A DNA stretch of 64,000 nucleotides from an uncultured Bryobacteraceae bacterium. Lineage in GTDB: Bacteria; Acidobacteriota; Terriglobia; Bryobacterales; Bryobacteraceae. Below the pieces are notes generated by a model. That model searched no databases. It was not told the DNA's origin and saw only the letters and a list, made by a program, of their open reading frames with translations. Below, piece after piece: positions 9,867 to 18,587 of the stretch (the first letter of the stretch is position 1; each line of letters begins with the position of its first letter). The DNA lies in assembly GCA_938003835.1 (NCBI GenBank), contig CALKXJ010000017.1:1-64000 (forward strand), read 5' to 3'. A program made the position numbers and the translations under genes.

Positions 9867-10340
9867 ATGTCACTCGGGCGCTGTCGCAAGCTGCTGGCTC
9901 TCGTGGTGGTAACGGCGGCCGCCTCAACGGCCCAGGTGGTCGATCTCACCGGCACCTGGGTTCTGAACGTCGAGAAATCGCGTTGGGGCAAGCTGCGCCC
10001 GCCGTTGACGATCACCGTCACCATTGACCACCAGGAGCCGAATCTGGCCTACTCAGGACGCCTGATCTCGGCCGAGGGGGAGGAAGCCCGAGAGTTCGAG
10101 TTCCGCGGCGCTATCGACGGGCGTGAACACCCTCTGGTCCGCTCATTTGCCCAAGGCACCATCGTGCTGAAGCGGGTCGATGCCCGGACGCTCGAATCGG
10201 AATTCAAGTCCAACGACGGTCTCTGGACGGAGTTCGCCCGGACGAGTGTTTCGGGCGACGGCAGGCTCATGCGGAGGTCGGTCCGGCGGGAGGGACCCTC
10301 CGGGCGTCTGGAATGGACGGAGGTCTACGAACGGCGTTAG
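9867..10340 (+). CDS. Exported lipocalin-like protein of unknown function
   Basis: 157 residues with an N-terminal signal peptide (MSLGRCRKLLALVVVTAAAS, cleavage after ASTAQ). The mature part opens VVDLTGTWVLNVEKSRWG, a pattern common in secreted lipocalin-like or 'contains signal peptide, unknown' proteins of Acidobacteria: a Gly-Thr-Trp strand and then alternating beta strands. The ribosome site GAGGAGGGG precedes the ATG. It lies 40 bases after the 68-aa gene and before a strong promoter, so it likely ends this transcription unit. The beta-barrel assignment is by pattern only. Confidence 0.7.
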   Translation: MSLGRCRKLLALVVVTAAASTAQVVDLTGTWVLNVEKSRWGKLRPPLTITVTIDHQEPNLAYSGRLISAEGEEAREFEFRGAIDGREHPLVRSFAQGTIVLKRVDARTLESEFKSNDGLWTEFARTSVSGDGRLMRRSVRREGPSGRLEWTEVYERR

Positions 10341-10414
10341 GGCGGTGCGCGGCGGACCCGGCGGGCGCGTGGCCGACCGGAGGGGAACCCCATCACGTAA
10401 ATAACGGTTAGTTC

Positions 10415-10443
10415 TTGCCAAGCCGCCGCCTCTGGTGTATACT
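10415..10443 (+). promoter_or_regulatory. Strong sigma70-type promoter for the TonB receptor gene
   Basis: TTGCCA at 10415-10420 and TATACT at 10438-10443 with a 17-base spacer. Each hexamer matches consensus at 5 of 6 positions. It is the best promoter match I found in the window, about 140 bases before the ATG at 10584, leaving a long untranslated leader. Confidence 0.65.
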
Positions 10444-10583
10444 CGACTCGGTTTTCGAGAGTGTGAGGTGGGTTTCCCTGGGGCGGGCGGAACACTACCC
10501 GGCGAGGTGGAAGCTGGCGGCCCACCGTCAACTCTCGCGGTTGAGGCATTTGTTTCTGCATTCCGCTGAGGAGCGGATCTCAC

Positions 10584-13500
10584 ATGGCAAATCGGCTCTT
10601 TGGATCCTTTTCCAGGCCGGGGTGGACTGCGACCATCCTGGCATGCCTGCTGCTCGTGGCTGGCGCGGTCGGGCTTGAAGCCCAGGAGGTCCGCGGCACG
10701 GTCCGCGGCGTCGTCACCGATGCAAGCGGCGCCGTGGTGCCGGGGGCGAAGGTCACGCTCTCCAACGACAACACCGGCGTCGAGATCCACCGCGAGACGA
10801 ACGAAGTCGGTCAGTATCTGTTCGACTTTGTCATTGCGGGCACCTACACCCTGCGGGTGGAGGCGGCCGGCTTTCGCGGTTTCACGCAGCGCAACATCCT
10901 GGTGCAGACCCGCGGCGACGTCACCGTGAACGTCACGCTCGAGCTCGGCGCCGTCACAGAGACGGTGACCGTCGAGGAGTCACCCGTGGCGGTCAGCTTC
11001 AATCGGACCACCATGGAGACGACGCTCGACACCCGGATGACCAACAGCCTGCCGCTCATCAATCGCAATCCGTTCCTGCTGGCGCAGCTCAATCCGGCGG
11101 TCAACTACACCGGCGGCGTCGAGACGAGTCCGTATCACCACTGGGCGGCGAGCCAGTTGGACGTCGGCGGAAACACCTCCACGAAGAACGACATCTTGGT
11201 GGACGGCTCCCCCAGCATGGTCGTCAACAAGAGCACCTACACGCCGCCGATGGATGCCGTCTCCGAGGTCTCCGTGCAGCAGAACGCCGTCGACGCCGAG
11301 TTCGGCCACAGCGCCGGCGGCATCATCAGCGTGCAGATGAAGAGCGGCACAAACGACTTTCACGGCACGGCGTACTATTTCGGCCGGCATCCCAAACTCA
11401 ACGCCGTTTCCGATTCCACCACGCACACGCCCAATACCATTAAGAATCACACCTGGGGACTGACCTCGCAGAATCCGTTCGTGCGCAACAGGATCTTTAA
11501 CTTCTTCGCCTACGAAGGCACGAACATGCGCGACGCCCGGACTCAGAAGTACACGCTGCCGACCCGAGAACAGCGGGCGGGCGACTTTTCGCAGTCCTGG
11601 GTGAGCGCCGGCGTGATGCGAGTCATCTACGATCCGCTGACCAGTGCATTCAACCCCGCCACGAACCGGGCGCCGCGGCAGCCGTTCCCCGGCAACCGCA
11701 TTCCCCAGGACCGCATGGATCCGACAGCGCTTCGCATCCTGAAAGATATCTGGGAGCCCAACAACAGCGACAACATCACGGGCGCCAACAACTACGTGCG
11801 CACCGGCCCGATGCAGTTCCGCTATTACAACTTGAGCGACCGCGTCGACTACAACGTGAGCGATGCGGTGCGCATCTTCGCCCGTTACAGCATGTTCAAA
11901 ACAATTCAGACGGAGAAAAACTTCGTCGGCTCACCGGCTCTTCAGAAGGCCGGCAGCGAGCGGAACTCCTTCCAGGGTCAAGCCGACCTCGTCTGGACGA
12001 TCAACCCGACGACCTTCTTCAATATCCGCGGCGGCGGTCAGCAACTCACGGACTCGTTTTACGATGCCGACATGGTCATCAGCGGTTACGAAGAGTTCTG
12101 GCCGAATAATCCCTGGTATCAGGAATACATCAAAGAGCTTCCAGTGTTGTACTACCCGGGGATTCAGGTCCGGGACGCCACCACCAGCACCTTTGGCCGC
12201 GACGGTTACTGGTACCAGCAGCCGATGAGCTGGAACGTTCAGTCGAAGCTTTCCAAGCAGGCGGGTAGCCATTACCTCAAAGTCGGCGGTGAGTTCCGCA
12301 AGACCAAGAACGACTGTGCCCGGCCGCGCCCGATGGGCTTTTATTTTGAGCGGGGCGACACAGCTAACGACGGCCTCAACCCGGACACGGCGCGCTATGG
12401 CAACGCCTGGGCGACGTTCCTGCTTGGTCATCCCGTGGCTTCGTCACGGATTCAGACCGTGGCTCTGAACCTGACCCGCCACGAATTCTACAGCCTGTTC
12501 TTCCAGGACGACTGGAAGCTGACGCAGCGCATCACGTTGAACCTCGGGCTGCGCTACGAGTACGAGTCGCCGATCAAGGACCCGCAGCGGCGGCTGTCTC
12601 GGTACCTCGATTTAACGCAGCCGATTCCGGAATTTCAGGGGGCGGGCGCGCCCAGCCTGCCAGCGCAGGTCATGGCAATTCGTGGGAGTGCTCCGCGTTG
12701 GAACGGAGCGTGGGTGTTTACGGACGACAACGTTCCGGGAGCATGGGATGCCCCACACCTTTTGCTGCCACGCGTCGGTTTGGCGTATCGGCTCAACGAC
12801 CGCACGGCGCTGCGAATCGGATACGCGCGGTTTGCCGTGCCGCCCACGATTGAAGGCGATGGCAACGTCGCCCTGCTCGGCAGCACGCCGTACCCCGGCT
12901 TCGAGGCGACCACGAATACGCTCGGGCCGATCCAGGGCATCCCGCGCACGCGGCTCTCGGATCCTTACCCGGCCAGCGGACCCAACGCCAACCCGCTGGT
13001 GCCCGCCGTCGGCAAATCGCTCGGCCGCTATACCGGACTCGGCGATTCCCTGAACTGGTTCCGGCAGGATTGGCGCGTCGGCATCAACGAGCGGATCAAT
13101 TTCAGCCTCCAGCGGCAGATCTGGAACCGCATCGTCGTCGACGCCACCTGGTTCTTGAATTTCGGCTACAACCAGGCCAATTATCTTGAGGGCAGCGAAA
13201 CGCTGCTGAACCTCATGGACCCCCGCTATGCGTTCACGCACAAGGCTGCGGTCGACGCCCGGGTTCCCAACCCGTTCCTTGGGTTATTACCCAAGGAGAA
13301 GATGCCGGGGCCGCTACGCTCGCTCAGCACGCTCACGGTGCGCGAACTGCTTACGCCCTTTCCGCATTACCGGACCCTGCATGAAAGCCCGGCAGGCAAC
13401 ATCTCCAGCCGCTACCAGGCCTTTCAGCTTCAGGTGCAGCGGCCGTTCTCCAACGGTTTCAACCTTCTGCTCGGCTACAATTACAACCGCTCGCGCGAGC

Positions 13501-14075
13501 AGATGTACTTTGACGACCAGGATCGCTTTGACGGCATCCTCTCGTGGTTCGACGGCTTCAAGCCGCGGCAGCGGCTGACCTTTGCCAGCATTTACGAGTT
13601 CCCGTTCGGGCGAAACAAGAAATGGGGCGCCAACTGGCACCCCGTGCTCGACGGCATCTTCGGCGGCTGGTCGGTCAGCGGCATCTTCCAACGGCGTTCC
13701 GGCTGGTTGTTGCGCTTCAGCGGCGTGGATCTGGTCACCGGGGATCCGCGGATTCCCAACCCCACGCGTGCCCGGTGGTTCGACACGTCGGTCTTCCAGC
13801 TCCAGCCGGCTTATACGCGGCGCAGCAATCCGCACCAGTGGCCCGGCCTGACCGGCCCGCGTTACCAGAACCTCGATCTCACTGTCCAGAAGATGTTCCG
13901 GATTACGGAGAAGGTGAGCTGGGAGTTCCGCATGGAGGCCTACAACGTGAGCAACAGCTTCATGGGCGCTAATCCCAGCACCAGCCGGACTTCGGCCACC
14001 TTCGGCCAAGTGGTTAACCAGCTCAGCACGCATCGCGGCCGCGAGTTCCAGTACAGCGGGCGCTTTTACTGGTAA
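10584..14075 (+). CDS. Large TonB-dependent receptor with carboxypeptidase-regulatory domain (Oar-like)
   Basis: 1163-residue outer-membrane protein. A signal peptide (to about residue 34, GLEAQ) is followed by a carboxypeptidase regulatory-like domain (VRGTVRGVVTDASGAVVPGA ... GTYTLRVEAAGFRGF), a plug-like region with the small-loop motif NDILVDGSP and VQQNAVDAEFGHSAGG, and a long beta barrel ending in aromatic residue W (YSGRFYW). The family takes up large substrates or acts as adhesion/secretion proteins; in Acidobacteria dozens of paralogues are usual. No TonB box is obvious. It has its own promoter and GAGGAG ribosome site. A paralogue lies at 24734-28402. The transported ligand is unknown. 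Confidence 0.9.
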   Translation: MANRLFGSFSRPGWTATILACLLLVAGAVGLEAQEVRGTVRGVVTDASGAVVPGAKVTLSNDNTGVEIHRETNEVGQYLFDFVIAGTYTLRVEAAGFRGFTQRNILVQTRGDVTVNVTLELGAVTETVTVEESPVAVSFNRTTMETTLDTRMTNSLPLINRNPFLLAQLNPAVNYTGGVETSPYHHWAASQLDVGGNTSTKNDILVDGSPSMVVNKSTYTPPMDAVSEVSVQQNAVDAEFGHSAGGIISVQMKSGTNDFHGTAYYFGRHPKLNAVSDSTTHTPNTIKNHTWGLTSQNPFVRNRIFNFFAYEGTNMRDARTQKYTLPTREQRAGDFSQSWVSAGVMRVIYDPLTSAFNPATNRAPRQPFPGNRIPQDRMDPTALRILKDIWEPNNSDNITGANNYVRTGPMQFRYYNLSDRVDYNVSDAVRIFARYSMFKTIQTEKNFVGSPALQKAGSERNSFQGQADLVWTINPTTFFNIRGGGQQLTDSFYDADMVISGYEEFWPNNPWYQEYIKELPVLYYPGIQVRDATTSTFGRDGYWYQQPMSWNVQSKLSKQAGSHYLKVGGEFRKTKNDCARPRPMGFYFERGDTANDGLNPDTARYGNAWATFLLGHPVASSRIQTVALNLTRHEFYSLFFQDDWKLTQRITLNLGLRYEYESPIKDPQRRLSRYLDLTQPIPEFQGAGAPSLPAQVMAIRGSAPRWNGAWVFTDDNVPGAWDAPHLLLPRVGLAYRLNDRTALRIGYARFAVPPTIEGDGNVALLGSTPYPGFEATTNTLGPIQGIPRTRLSDPYPASGPNANPLVPAVGKSLGRYTGLGDSLNWFRQDWRVGINERINFSLQRQIWNRIVVDATWFLNFGYNQANYLEGSETLLNLMDPRYAFTHKAAVDARVPNPFLGLLPKEKMPGPLRSLSTLTVRELLTPFPHYRTLHESPAGNISSRYQAFQLQVQRPFSNGFNLLLGYNYNRSREQMYFDDQDRFDGILSWFDGFKPRQRLTFASIYEFPFGRNKKWGANWHPVLDGIFGGWSVSGIFQRRSGWLLRFSGVDLVTGDPRIPNPTRARWFDTSVFQLQPAYTRRSNPHQWPGLTGPRYQNLDLTVQKMFRITEKVSWEFRMEAYNVSNSFMGANPSTSRTSATFGQVVNQLSTHRGREFQYSGRFYW

Positions 14076-14120
14076 GCTGGGGCGGGAGGCGGCGGGCCCG
14101 GCTCGCCGCCTCACCTCCTC

Positions 14121-15320
14121 ATGGCCACCATGCCCACCAGACGGGCCCTGCTCGCAGGCGAGGTCCTGGCCGCCGCCAAGCGCATTCCGGCGCAGGCCCG
14201 GGCCGAAGGCCGCATCCAGATCACTCACTTCGTCCTGCACAAGGCGACGCTGCGCTGGCGCGACCTCTTATTCCTGGAGGTCCATACTGACGCCGGCATC
14301 GTCGGCCTGGGCGAAGGCACCTGTCACAATCGTGTCGACGTCGTCGAAGCCGCCATCCGCTGGCTCGAGCCGTACATGAAGGGGCAGGATCCCTCCGGCG
14401 CCCAGTTCCACTGGAACCGCAACTATTACGGCCTGACCCGGTGGCGCACCGGGCCGATGCTGATGACGGCGCTCTCGGCCGTCGACATCGCGCTTTGGGA
14501 CATCGAGGGCAAGCGGCTCGGCGTGCCCGTCTGGCGCCTGCTCGGAGGACCGGTCCATCGGAAGTTCCGCGTCTATTTCACGCACTGGACCAATGAGATG
14601 AAGGACCGGTCGATTGCCGGATTCGCTGCCTGGGCCGCGGAAACGAGGGCGAAGGGGTGGACGGCGGTGAAATGGGCGGTGCCGCGGGCCGGAACGGAAG
14701 GCGAGCGCATCGACCAGACGGTCGCTCAGGTGGAAGCGGTGCGCAAAGCGGCGGGTCGCGGCTTCGACATCTGCCTGGAGCTGTTCGAAAGCTTCTCACC
14801 GCGCGCCGCCTTGCGCCTGGCCCGCGCGGTGGCCCCGTACGACGTCTTTTTCATCGAGGAGCCGATCCAGCGTGAAAACCCTTCAGCTTTCCGGGAACTC
14901 GCCGCCCAGAGTCCGGTGCCCGTCGCCACGGGTGAGGGACTGCTCTCGCGCTTCGAGTTCAAGCAACTGCTCGACGCCCGCGGGGCGGCCATCATCCAGC
15001 CCGACGTGGTCAAGTGCGGCGGCATCACCGAAATCATCAAGATCGCCAACCTCGCCGAGGCCTATGGGGTGGAAGTGGCGCCGCATCAGTGCTACGGCCC
15101 GATAGCCCATGTCGCCTCGTTGCACGCCATGTCGGTTGTGCGCAATCTCGTCATTCACGAATGGGAGGCCGACGACGAGCAGCTCTACTTCGAGCTCACG
15201 GGCGGAAGGTATCCGCGACAGCAGGGCGGGGAAGTCGCCCTGACCGAGGGGCCGGGACTCGGCCTCGAGGTCGATTTCAAAGAGTTCGTGCGCCGCTATC
15301 CGTATCGGCCCCAAAGCTGA
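14121..15320 (+). CDS. Enolase-superfamily sugar-acid dehydratase (mandelate racemase/muconate lactonizing family)
   Basis: 399 residues. Conserved features: the N-terminal capping domain (ITHFVLHKATLRWRDLLFLEVHTDAGIVG), ALSAVDIALWDIEGKRLGVPVWRLLGG, metal-site acidic residues in CLELFES, FIEEPIQ and ATGEGL, and the catalytic-type His in VAPHQCYGP. This pattern is closest to galactonate/gluconate-type dehydratases, which remove water from aldonic acids to give 2-keto-3-deoxy acids. The first 26 residues (MPTRRALLAGEVLAAAKRIPAQA) look like a short Tat-type leader, with the start at 14121 or the next ATG at 14130, so the enzyme may be exported. Specificity cannot be read from sequence. Confidence 0.85.
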   Translation: MATMPTRRALLAGEVLAAAKRIPAQARAEGRIQITHFVLHKATLRWRDLLFLEVHTDAGIVGLGEGTCHNRVDVVEAAIRWLEPYMKGQDPSGAQFHWNRNYYGLTRWRTGPMLMTALSAVDIALWDIEGKRLGVPVWRLLGGPVHRKFRVYFTHWTNEMKDRSIAGFAAWAAETRAKGWTAVKWAVPRAGTEGERIDQTVAQVEAVRKAAGRGFDICLELFESFSPRAALRLARAVAPYDVFFIEEPIQRENPSAFRELAAQSPVPVATGEGLLSRFEFKQLLDARGAAIIQPDVVKCGGITEIIKIANLAEAYGVEVAPHQCYGPIAHVASLHAMSVVRNLVIHEWEADDEQLYFELTGGRYPRQQGGEVALTEGPGLGLEVDFKEFVRRYPYRPQS

Positions 15321-15351
15321 GCGGGCATGCTGAGGCGCGCTCAAGCGCCAT

Positions 15352-17895
15352 TTATTTGGCGATGGGAATCAGCGCCGACGGGGACTCGCGCCCGTCAAAG
15401 ACCACAACCAGCGGGACCGCGTCGCCAGTCGGAGCGGTCAGCCCGAGTACAAAGAGAAGCTCGCGCAGATCCGGGCGGCCGGCGACCGCGCTAATCTGCT
15501 CGACGGGATGGCGTACGCCTCCCACCTCCACACTGACCCGATCGGCTGCGATGGCCTCGTCCGGCTCACCCAATCTGGCAAGCTGGATGGCGAGAACTTC
15601 ACCCAGCCGCGCCGGGCGGTTCGGCCCGATGGTCTGCCCCCCGGTGCCACGCAGCGAGACGATGATGGGCGGCGCCGGCTGCACCGTGAAGGCGATCGGG
15701 TAAGACTCGCCCTGGGCCGTCCGGACCCGCAAGATGCCGGCTCCGGGTGTCACCGCCGGCGGTACCTCGAACACCAGCCGGTCGCCTTCGAGAGCACGAA
15801 CGGCGGCCGGCTGCTCGTTGACCGTCACGGCGAGATCTGTCGGCGTCGAGCCCACGCGCAAGCCGCTGACCCGCACGGCGACCAACCCACCGGGATAGCC
15901 GCCCTCTCGCCCCGTCGCCGCGTCCACCACGGGCGGTGACAGCGCAACGCGGACGCCGTTGGGAGGCAGTACCTCGAACGGAACGGGCGAGGTCACCGCT
16001 TCCAGCCCGTCGACCAAAGTCACCGCCGAACGCCCCGCCCCCTGCGGAGCCACCCGGACGTTCGCCAGCAACCGGCCCGGGCTGAGCACCCAGAGCCCAC
16101 GCACGGAAATGTCGCTCGAGCCGAAACCGATCTCGGTGCGTCCCTGGCGGAATTGCGTGTTGATTCCCAGAACCTCGATCATGGCCTCGGCTCCGGCGGG
16201 GAGCCCTGGCGGGTCAAGAAGGAAACTGGCCGGTTCCCTCGGTCCGTAGTCATAAACCGGAGATTGGACTCCGTGCATGTGCCAAGAGCTCTGACCGTCC
16301 TCGTTGAGCGCAATCACTGTGGCTCGGTGCCGGTCTGGAGCCGGCGGCGGCTCCACCACCAGTACGCCATTGTTTTCCGCCGACAGGATGGCGGCCGGAA
16401 CCCCGTCAAAAAGGATGCGCGTGCCGCGGCGCAGGTTGGCTCCGGCGATCGCAAGCGCCGGGCGCCCTTCCGGCCCTGGAATCGTTGTCAGACTGGTGAT
16501 GGCCGGCGGGCCGCTGGTGACCAGATGGAGTCCGGAGGGCCGGACGTGTATGTCGTTGTTGAGCGCAAACAGCAGGTGGCGCGGTCCGGTGCCGGAAAAG
16601 GGGTGGAACTCCAGATTGAGCTGCACGTATCGCGGATCCGGCCCGTAGGGAAGAAGCCCGCCGGGCGGCACTACTGCGGAGCCGCCGATCACCGAAACGC
16701 TCAGCCCGGGCGCCGGCGCCGTCCCGGTAGAAAGGCCGACTCCCGACATCACCAGGAAACGGCGGGAGGCCAGCGGGCTCACGAATGCCTGCGAGACCGC
16801 CACATTCGCCGGGAACGTGTACGTGGAGACTGCGTAAACGTCGAGGCTTGTTCGCCGGCGCACGGCAAAATCGATGCCGCTCAGGATGTCGCCGGCCCGT
16901 ACGACCACCGCGCGAGCTGCCTCCACAGACTTGGCGCCCGGGTAGAACTCGGTCTCGAACAGCGGCCCCGCGCCGATTGGCTCACCGCCAGGCAAGCGAG
17001 GGAGAACAACGTTGCCCGGCGTGACCTCGCCGTAGAGCGGCGGCGGCAACGGGTGCGCGTAGATGTAATAAGAACCGGGGGGCACACCCGCGATCAGATA
17101 GGCGCCATCCGGATTGGTCAGGGCGCTGATCGCCACACCGGCTGGGGAGAGGGCCACCACCGAGGCCAGATTGACCCCGGCGCCCGCCAGCGTGACCCGG
17201 CCCGAGATCATGGCCGTCGTCTCGCGGAACTGAGGCGTCGGATAAAGCAGCGAGAGCCCGGCGATGTCGTCCTCGGCCAGGGGCTTGGCACGGGAGGTAG
17301 CGCGCGTGATGCTGGTCGACATCACCGACGAGGTGAGCGTGTGCTGAAGCCCAAGGGCGTGCCCGAATTCGTGAACCAGGGTAAGAAAGAACCCTTCGCT
17401 GGCGCTGCGCTGGGCGCTCAGGTCCCGGTTCAGCACCACCACGGAACGCAGAATCGGCACAAAGCCGCCCGTTTCGGACGCCGTCAGCTCCCCGCGGGTC
17501 GTCGGTCCGCCCAGAGCAATCAATCCGGGGGGAATTTCATCGAAGATGACGTCGATGTAGGGCGAGCCGCCCGCGCCGACTTCACCGTTGCGGATTCCGC
17601 CAAAGGCCAGCCGCAACTGCGACGTCTTCACCTCGTTCCAAGCGGCGGCGGCCAGCCGGATCTGGCTGATGACGGATGCTAGGGAGTCCCCGGGCGCCAG
17701 CGCCACCGGGCCGCTTCCGCTCACATAGTAGGGCACCGTGGAGTCGGCAAGCGCCCGCAGGTCGAACTTCTCATAAACGGGCGTGTAAGGCGGACCGGCG
17801 GGATAGTGGACGAAATGGTAGTAAGCGCTTGCCGGGAAAACAGACGTCCAGACGGCTGCCAGCCCCTGAAGCCAGCCTGCCGACAAAGACCTCAT
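15352..17895 (-). CDS. Secreted matrixin-like zinc metalloprotease with carboxypeptidase-regulatory and IPT-like domains
   Basis: 847 residues with a signal peptide (to about residue 24). The zinc motif HEFGHALGLQH (residues 175-185: H175, E176, H179, G182, H185) and a following Met-turn (SSVMS) mark it as a metzincin of the matrixin type; the DIAGLSLLYP segment after it also fits. Next comes a carboxypeptidase-regulatory-like domain (MISGRVTLAGAGVNLASV ... GVPPGSYYIYAHP) and then IPT/TIG-like repeats, ending in a degenerate relative of the Solibacter-type C-terminal domain. No obvious cysteine-switch propeptide. It is 13 bases downstream of an exported small protein on the same strand. Substrate unknown. 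Confidence 0.85.
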   Translation of the reverse strand: MRSLSAGWLQGLAAVWTSVFPASAYYHFVHYPAGPPYTPVYEKFDLRALADSTVPYYVSGSGPVALAPGDSLASVISQIRLAAAAWNEVKTSQLRLAFGGIRNGEVGAGGSPYIDVIFDEIPPGLIALGGPTTRGELTASETGGFVPILRSVVVLNRDLSAQRSASEGFFLTLVHEFGHALGLQHTLTSSVMSTSITRATSRAKPLAEDDIAGLSLLYPTPQFRETTAMISGRVTLAGAGVNLASVVALSPAGVAISALTNPDGAYLIAGVPPGSYYIYAHPLPPPLYGEVTPGNVVLPRLPGGEPIGAGPLFETEFYPGAKSVEAARAVVVRAGDILSGIDFAVRRRTSLDVYAVSTYTFPANVAVSQAFVSPLASRRFLVMSGVGLSTGTAPAPGLSVSVIGGSAVVPPGGLLPYGPDPRYVQLNLEFHPFSGTGPRHLLFALNNDIHVRPSGLHLVTSGPPAITSLTTIPGPEGRPALAIAGANLRRGTRILFDGVPAAILSAENNGVLVVEPPPAPDRHRATVIALNEDGQSSWHMHGVQSPVYDYGPREPASFLLDPPGLPAGAEAMIEVLGINTQFRQGRTEIGFGSSDISVRGLWVLSPGRLLANVRVAPQGAGRSAVTLVDGLEAVTSPVPFEVLPPNGVRVALSPPVVDAATGREGGYPGGLVAVRVSGLRVGSTPTDLAVTVNEQPAAVRALEGDRLVFEVPPAVTPGAGILRVRTAQGESYPIAFTVQPAPPIIVSLRGTGGQTIGPNRPARLGEVLAIQLARLGEPDEAIAADRVSVEVGGVRHPVEQISAVAGRPDLRELLFVLGLTAPTGDAVPLVVVFDGRESPSALIPIAK

Positions 17896-17908
17896 CGCAT
17901 CCGTCCCG

Positions 17909-18457
17909 CTACTTGCGCTCCGCCAACGCGCGGCGCACCTGGTTGCGAAGCTCCTCGAGCGGCATGGAGATCGCCACGTCCTGAACAGGCAGGCCCGTGC
18001 GCCCGTCCAGCATCACCTCGCGGCTTGCCGCGCGCTCCACCAGCAGAGCGCCGTCAGGTCCGGTGCGCACCTGAAAAACGCCCTGCGAGAGCCCGATGAC
18101 CTGCGTGATACCGTTACGGCCCGTCCAGAGAAACAGCAGGTAGTCCAAGCCCGGCTCGAGCGCCGGCGCTCCCGAAAAGCTTTGTTGCAGCCGGCCGTAG
18201 GCGCCGCCCGGAATCGCCACCTCTACCCGGTCGGCGGCGGGGCCTTTCCAGCGATCGACAACCTGAACCTGAACGAAAGTGTAAACCACAGGGCCCCGCA
18301 ACGCCGTCCGGGAACTCACCATGCGCCCGCGCACGATCTGGGTGGACTTCTGGATCATCTCCTCCAGGCTCAATCGCTCCAGGGTGGCGGCATGGAGCGG
18401 AGCGAGCGCTACGAACAGGAAGCAGAGCTGAGAAATGAGCAGCTTCAGCAGGCGCAT
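17909..18457 (-). CDS. Exported protein of unknown function, partner of the matrixin-like protease
   Basis: 182 residues from the ATG at 18457, which gives a signal peptide (MRLLKLLISQLCFLFVALAP, cut after LHA). The mature part begins TLERLSLEEMIQKSTQIVRG and contains VYTFVQVQVVDRWKG, a beta-rich pattern. A longer in-frame extension to 18583 lacks a good ribosome site. It lies 13 bases upstream of the matrixin-like protease, so the two are probably co-expressed. It may be an inhibitor, chaperone or surface partner, but this is inference; I do not recognise the family. Confidence 0.7.
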   Translation of the reverse strand: MRLLKLLISQLCFLFVALAPLHAATLERLSLEEMIQKSTQIVRGRMVSSRTALRGPVVYTFVQVQVVDRWKGPAADRVEVAIPGGAYGRLQQSFSGAPALEPGLDYLLFLWTGRNGITQVIGLSQGVFQVRTGPDGALLVERAASREVMLDGRTGLPVQDVAISMPLEELRNQVRRALAERK

Positions 18458-18587
18458 GCCGGCCACCCGCCTTTTCACTGGCACGTCGGCGGCCAGATGC
18501 ATTTCGGCCAAATAAAGGACTTCCGCCGCGCCGGCGGGGCTGGACTGTGTCTGGCTGACACGCCGCGGGCGAAGCTGTCCCATATTC

